DNA of 64,000 bases, taken from positions 62,001-126,000 of the forward strand of contig NZ_CP102590.1 of the NCBI RefSeq assembly GCF_032818155.1, written 5' to 3'. Source of the stretch: Niallia taxi. Lineage in GTDB: Bacteria > Bacillota > Bacilli > Bacillales > Cytobacillaceae. The notes below the pieces were generated by a model, which made no database searches, was not told the origin of the DNA, and saw only the letters and a list, made by a program, of their open reading frames with translations. Each line of letters opens with the position of its first letter. Positions within the stretch are counted from its first letter, which is position 1. Shown piece after piece: positions 59,009 through 64,000 of the stretch. The position numbers and the translations under genes were made by a program.

Positions 59009-59908
59009 ATGGTATTAGATTGCGTAATTATTGGTGGAGGCCCAGCAGGACTTAATGCAGCACTTGTGCTTGGAAGAGCAAAAAAGAATATCATACTTTT
59101 TGATGATAATAAACCAAGAAACGCTGTTACTCACGAATCTCACGGGTTTATTACGAGAGATAAAATTAAACCGGCTGAATTTAAAAGATATGCTTTAAAG
59201 GATTTAAAGGAGTATCCTAATATAATCATCAAAAATCAAAGAGTGTTTGATATAAAGACAGAAAATGATCGTTTTCTGATTTTAACGAAGGATGGCAATA
59301 CGTTTGAGGCAAGAAAGGTCATTTTAGCTACTGGCCTTACAGATATTCTTCCTGCTATTAAAGGAATCCATGAATTTTATGGAGCAAGTCTGTTTAGCTG
59401 TCCGTTTTGTGATGGATGGGAATTAAAGGACCGTCCATTAGTCGTCATTGCAGAAAATGAGCGAGCATTTCATATGACAAAAATGATTAGAAATTGGAGT
59501 AAAGATGTTGTTCTGTGTACAAATGGACAAAAGGTTTTGTCAAGTGAGCAAAGAGAGCTTTTTGCAGATAAGGACATCGAAGTGATTGAAGAAGAAATAG
59601 AATATCTGCAGGGAGTGGACGGCAAATTGCGGAAAATTATCTTTAAGAGTGGAAGAGAAGTAGCAAGAGAAGGCGGCTTTGTCACCTCAGGTTTGCAACA
59701 GGCATCTCCATTAGCACAACAATTAGGCTGCAGTCTGAATAGTATGGGAGGAATTGACACAGATAATTCTGGTCGAACGACCATTGCAGGAGTTTATGCA
59801 TGTGGAGATAATTCCATTATTGCCCCTGCTCAATTGATTATTGCAGCTGCAGAAGGAAGTAGAGCTGCGATGGCTGTTGTAGGAGATTTAGTGAATGAGG
59901 ACTTTTAA
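59009..59908 (+). CDS. Thioredoxin-reductase-like FAD/NAD(P) oxidoreductase
   Basis: A 299-residue two-dinucleotide-fold protein: GGGPAGLNAALVLGRAKK (FAD), CPFCDGWE with redox Cys131 and Cys134, and YACGDNSIIAPAQLIIAAAEG (FAD C-terminal motif). It belongs to a short TrxR-like group often found outside the trxAB locus; reduction of a dedicated thioredoxin or other disulfide is likely. The NADPH-binding GxGxxA motif is degenerate (VVIAENERAFHM). ATG 59009 has TAGGAGAGGATATA. Confidence 0.85.
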   Translation: MVLDCVIIGGGPAGLNAALVLGRAKKNIILFDDNKPRNAVTHESHGFITRDKIKPAEFKRYALKDLKEYPNIIIKNQRVFDIKTENDRFLILTKDGNTFEARKVILATGLTDILPAIKGIHEFYGASLFSCPFCDGWELKDRPLVVIAENERAFHMTKMIRNWSKDVVLCTNGQKVLSSEQRELFADKDIEVIEEEIEYLQGVDGKLRKIIFKSGREVAREGGFVTSGLQQASPLAQQLGCSLNSMGGIDTDNSGRTTIAGVYACGDNSIIAPAQLIIAAAEGSRAAMAVVGDLVNEDF

Positions 59909-59933
59909 TAGTAAGAAATGATAACACCCCCAA

Positions 59934-59960
59934 GGCCAAAATCATCATTTTGGTCTTTTT
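59934..59960 (+). terminator. Terminator after 59908
   Basis: GGCCAAAAT (59934-59942), loop CATC, ATTTTGGTC (59947-59955) with one G-T pair, then TTTTT. Confidence 0.75.
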
Positions 59961-61664
<1,704 letters not shown>

Positions 61665-61672
61665 AACAACGG

Positions 61673-61699
61673 GGCTGCTTTTTATAAAGCAGCCTTTTA
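61673..61699 (+). terminator. Terminator of the GH1 gene
   Basis: GGCTGCTTT (61673-61681) and AAAGCAGCC (61686-61694) with loop TTAT, then TTTTA. Confidence 0.8.
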
Positions 61700-61781
61700 T
61701 TTATTTACAAGCAAATGATCAGTTCCTTTTTGGTCTATTTGGTATAGACTTATGATAAATATGATAACTTAAGGAGCTTTC

Positions 61782-62234
61782 ATGACGAAAAAAATTGTGT
61801 TTCATTATGATTATAATAGCCAGAGTAAATGGGCAACGGGGTATTTAAAAATAGGTGATAACAAATTTGAATTCGTATGTTCGTATTTGTTCTCCGATCC
61901 ATTAGAAGACATTCTTGCTTCCATATGTCAGCTGCTTCCAGGTGCGGTTCCGTATCCAAGAAATTATTTAACTTTTACTTTATTGGAAGAGCCTGAAGAA
62001 TATCACTGGGAACTGCATAGAGTTGGTAAAGATGAAGTAAGTATAAAAATTCATCTAAAAGAAAATGATGATGGCAAATTAGAATTGGTTTATGAGGAAT
62101 TATGTGATATAAAAAGGTTGGTAGTAGCAATTGGGAAACATCTATATTCTAATAAGGAATTACTATCAAATCAGAAAGTGAACCGCCTTTATCAAGACTT
62201 ACAAAAAGGCATAAGATACATGAAGAATATTTAG
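61782..62234 (+). CDS. Unknown protein, 150 aa
   Basis: ATG 61782 has TTAAGGAGCTTTC upstream. The protein is soluble, begins with beta-strand text (KIVFHYDYNSQSKWATGYLK) and ends in a basic helical tail; LLPGAVPYPRNYLTF sits mid-protein. The fold looks like the acidic/aromatic small unknown proteins common in Bacillus. No function assigned. 26 bp before the MarR gene but on its own ribosome site. Confidence 0.65.
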   Translation: MTKKIVFHYDYNSQSKWATGYLKIGDNKFEFVCSYLFSDPLEDILASICQLLPGAVPYPRNYLTFTLLEEPEEYHWELHRVGKDEVSIKIHLKENDDGKLELVYEELCDIKRLVVAIGKHLYSNKELLSNQKVNRLYQDLQKGIRYMKNI

Positions 62235-62259
62235 GATTATACGCAGAAGCGAGGTTAAT

Positions 62260-62700
62260 ATGGAGTCAGAACAACGGTATAAGAAATTAAAAGAGTTTCA
62301 AGAGCTATATGAAAGCATCTTTAGAAAAACAAAAACCAAAAACGACTTTTTTCCAAAAACAGATTTTAACTTAAGTGACGGTCATATTTTAATTTTGACA
62401 TATCTCTATAAAGTGAAAACTTGTACAGCATCTGAAATCACCAAGTATTTAGGAATTACTTCAGGTGGAGGTACAGTTCTTACAGATACGTTATTAAAGC
62501 ATGATTTAATAAATCGATATCGCTCAAGTGAAGACAGGAGAGTAGTGAAGCTGTCTTTAACAGCTGAAGGGGAGAAAATTGTTAATCAGATTATTGAAAA
62601 TAGAGCAGCAGTATTTGTTGAGCTTCTGCAGGACTTGGAAGAAACAGAAATTGATCAAATGCTGAATGTTTTTCACAAGTTAAATAAGAAGCTGAAATAA
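62260..62700 (+). CDS. MarR-family regulator
   Basis: A 146-residue MarR protein with winged HTH (SDGHILILTYLYKVKTCTAS; TSGGGTVLTDTLLKHDLINR; wing RYRSSEDRRVVKLSLTAEG). ATG 62260 follows GAAGCGAGGTTAATA. It is followed by an inverted repeat and two small genes that it likely represses. The signal is unknown; MarR proteins in such operons often sense oxidants or phenolic compounds. Confidence 0.86.
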   Translation: MESEQRYKKLKEFQELYESIFRKTKTKNDFFPKTDFNLSDGHILILTYLYKVKTCTASEITKYLGITSGGGTVLTDTLLKHDLINRYRSSEDRRVVKLSLTAEGEKIVNQIIENRAAVFVELLQDLEETEIDQMLNVFHKLNKKLK

Positions 62701-62744
62701 TTGAGAGAAGTTCTCATTGACTAATAATAAAAATCTATGTTAAC

Positions 62745-62771
62745 CTTACTAATACTTAATATCTTAGTAAG
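62745..62771. promoter_or_regulatory. Inverted repeat, candidate MarR operator
   Basis: CTTACTAA (62745-62752) and TTAGTAAG (62764-62771), perfect 8-bp arms with 11 bp between, followed by GTAAGATA. It is 40 bp before the next start. Confidence 0.6.
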
Positions 62772-62810
62772 TAAGATATTTATTTAATAATATATATGGA
62801 GGTATGTTTG

Positions 62811-63137
62811 ATGTTTGTTAATCAAGCGAGCTTTGAAGGGGATAAAGCGAATGAAGCTAAAATTATCGCAAAGATGAAAAAGACGTTTGCAGAATTACAA
62901 GATGTGTCTGGTTTGCTAAGTTCTGAATGCTGGAAAAAAGAAAAAAATGACGTTGTAGAATATTCGATTGTGACAAAATGGACGGCAAAACAAGATTTCA
63001 TTGCATGGCTTTCAAGAGAAGAACATGTAAATGAGCATAAAGAGATGAATAAACAAAGGAAGCAAGGGATCAGTGAAAACCCAAGTATGAAAAAGACGAT
63101 TACTCAATATGAAGAAGTAGAGATCGCAAACTTATAA
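62811..63137 (+). CDS. Antibiotic biosynthesis monooxygenase-domain protein
   Basis: A 108-residue ABM/HmoA-like ferredoxin fold (FVNQASFEGDKANEAKIIAK; WKKEKNDVVEYSIVTKWTAKQDFIAWLSREEH). Such proteins include heme-degrading and quinol monooxygenases, but the catalytic pair cannot be confirmed. ATG 62811 is preceded by TGGAGG (62796-62801); an earlier in-frame ATG overlaps that site. Second gene after the MarR operator. Confidence 0.8.
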   Translation: MFVNQASFEGDKANEAKIIAKMKKTFAELQDVSGLLSSECWKKEKNDVVEYSIVTKWTAKQDFIAWLSREEHVNEHKEMNKQRKQGISENPSMKKTITQYEEVEIANL

Positions 63138-63158
63138 AAGTATTGTTAAGGGGTAGTT

Positions 63159-63416
63159 ATGAAGATTCATATAAAATATAAACAGCTTGTTTTTGCTTTC
63201 TTTATGTCGTTAAGTATGAGTGTATTTATTTCATTTATACTTGTTTCGATTAATTTTGGGTATAACAGTCATTTTCTTCCACAATGGTTAAAAACATGGA
63301 GCCAAGCATTTATTTGTGCATTTTTTGGAGCTTATTTTTTCCCGAAATTTATTCATAAAATTATGGTAAAAATTCGATTTGTGGAAAATGAAATAAAAGA
63401 TTCAGAGATTGGTTGA
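63159..63416 (+). CDS. DUF2798 membrane protein
   Basis: An 85-residue protein with two membrane helices (~9-30 and 46-66) and the DUF2798 sequence pattern (LVFAFFMSLSMSVFISFILV; WLKTWSQAFICAFFGAYFF). DUF2798 proteins are often co-transcribed with MarR/TetR-controlled genes; function unknown. ATG 63159 follows AGGGGTAGTT. 21 bp after the ABM gene. Confidence 0.8.
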   Translation: MKIHIKYKQLVFAFFMSLSMSVFISFILVSINFGYNSHFLPQWLKTWSQAFICAFFGAYFFPKFIHKIMVKIRFVENEIKDSEIG

Positions 63417-63453
63417 ATGCTTGCATTTGCTGGTAGACATAAGTAATAAAGTA

Positions 63454-63486
63454 ACAACACCCTGCGTAAAAGGGTGTTGTTTTTTA
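63454..63486. terminator. Bidirectional terminator
   Basis: ACAACACCCT (63454-63463) and AGGGTGTTGT (63471-63480), perfect 10-bp arms followed by T5; serves the MarR operon and the convergent RpiR gene, whose stop overlaps its T tract. Confidence 0.8.
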
Positions 63487-64000
63487 GCGAGGAAGAAAGT
63501 CTTTAAAGCTTTTTCGAAGCTTATCAAGCTGTTCCATATTTTCTAATGAAGGAATTGCCTTTCCAACTTCCACAATAAGATTTTCCATTAGGAAAAGAGG
63601 GGCAATCATCGAATGAAACTCATTTTTTTCGCCTCTGTCAGCATACAGAAAGATATCATATTTAATAGGGGCTTCGAGTCCAGGTTGGTCACTTATCACA
63701 ATTGTTTTACAGTTTTTGTGATGTGCATGCATTAAAAGCACCTCTGCTTCCTTAAGTAGCCTTCCAAAGCTAAAAAGCATAACAGTGCAATACTCATTTA
63801 TGTGTAAAAGCTCCTCCAATATTTCACTTCCAAGCCATCTTACAATCCGCACATCAAGACCATATCGCCGCAATCTATAGCTTAAAAGCTCACCAAGTCC
63901 AAGGGAAGGACCTGGTGCATAAATATATAGCTTATTTGATGTACAAATGGAGGAAACGGCTTGTTCAAATGCTTCCTTTTGAAATAAGTTTAATGTGGCC
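63484..64000 (-). CDS. RpiR/MurR-family regulator, C-terminal part (5' end outside window)
   Basis: The frame is open to base 64000, giving ~171 residues of a SIS-domain sugar-phosphate sensor: ATLNLFQKEAFEQAVSSICT, then NKLYIYAPGPSLGLGELLSY, LRRYGLDVRIVRW, SFGRLLKEAEVLLMHAHHKN and the C-terminal LEN..KLRKSFKDF. The N-terminal HTH is beyond the window. RpiR-type proteins bind sugar phosphates through the SIS fold. A TTG at 63873 is not a true start because the SIS fold continues upstream. Confidence 0.78.
   Translation of the reverse strand, partial: ATLNLFQKEAFEQAVSSICTSNKLYIYAPGPSLGLGELLSYRLRRYGLDVRIVRWLGSEILEELLHINEYCTVMLFSFGRLLKEAEVLLMHAHHKNCKTIVISDQPGLEAPIKYDIFLYADRGEKNEFHSMIAPLFLMENLIVEVGKAIPSLENMEQLDKLRKSFKDFLPR

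Overview
The window is chromosomal DNA from an endospore-forming, low-GC Bacillota of the Bacillaceae type. The evidence is an AT-rich background, GGAGG-type ribosome binding sites with frequent TTG/GTG starts, a gerA-family germination receptor operon, Bacillus-style regulators (AlsR, YwnA, PadR, WYL) and B. subtilis-like alsSD and bdhA genes. A Niallia/Cytobacillus-like genome is plausible, but the genus cannot be fixed from sequence alone. There are no rRNA or tRNA genes, CRISPR arrays, transposases or phage genes.

Region by region. 1-5056: end of a histidine utilisation operon (hutU, hutI) continuing into an M20 amidohydrolase and a HutF-like deiminase, which suggests the deiminase/deformylase route to glutamate. 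5225-8363: cupin, unknown genes, a phosphotransferase and an EamA transporter behind a leader with an intrinsic terminator. 8574-12371: tricistronic Ger receptor whose C subunit has lost the lipobox cysteine. 12496-22996: mostly small unknown and DUF proteins, a membrane GGDEF protein, a P-loop kinase and a VOC/WYL pair. 23092-25832: saccharopine dehydrogenase-like protein and a LysE/AraC pair. 25905-28821: divergent dgdR-dgdA with a serine acetyltransferase-like gene, around a perfect 34-bp palindrome. 28957-32416: PadR with a membrane hydrolase operon, a secreted protein and a DUF3221-like protein. 32531-36298: Rrf2 regulator (YwnA-like), two oxidoreductases, then an ADP-ribosylating sirtuin (SirTM) and a zinc macrodomain hydrolase behind a hairpin. 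36352-42351: two YdcZ transporters with an ArsR regulator, a LysR gene that seems to start with ATA, and DUF3916 and DUF4317 genes. 42635-46452: cell-wall 5'-nucleotidase with an LPNTA sorting signal and a Pho-box-like promoter, and a TrmB/AlaX pair. 46561-47361: two decayed genes. 47886-52500: SDR, orphan gerC, MFS transporter, maltose acetyltransferase, VOC protein. 52563-58565: acetoin/2,3-butanediol block (bdhA, LysR, alsR, alsS, alsD). 59009-64000: thioredoxin-reductase-like protein, 6-phospho-beta-glucosidase, a MarR operon and the end of an RpiR regulator.

A family of non-coding repeats of up to about 335 bp recurs at six places (5091, 18302, 40821, 46464, 47340, 54720). Complete copies have a GC-rich nested-hairpin core and imperfect terminal inverted repeats, like a MITE. 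One copy lies in a SUKH-type gene and another has lost only the hairpin core.

Functionally the window is mainly accessory metabolism (histidine, dialkylglycine, acetoin, beta-glucoside and nucleotide scavenging), each unit with its own local regulator and often a visible palindromic operator, plus redox/ADP-ribosylation and spore germination genes.
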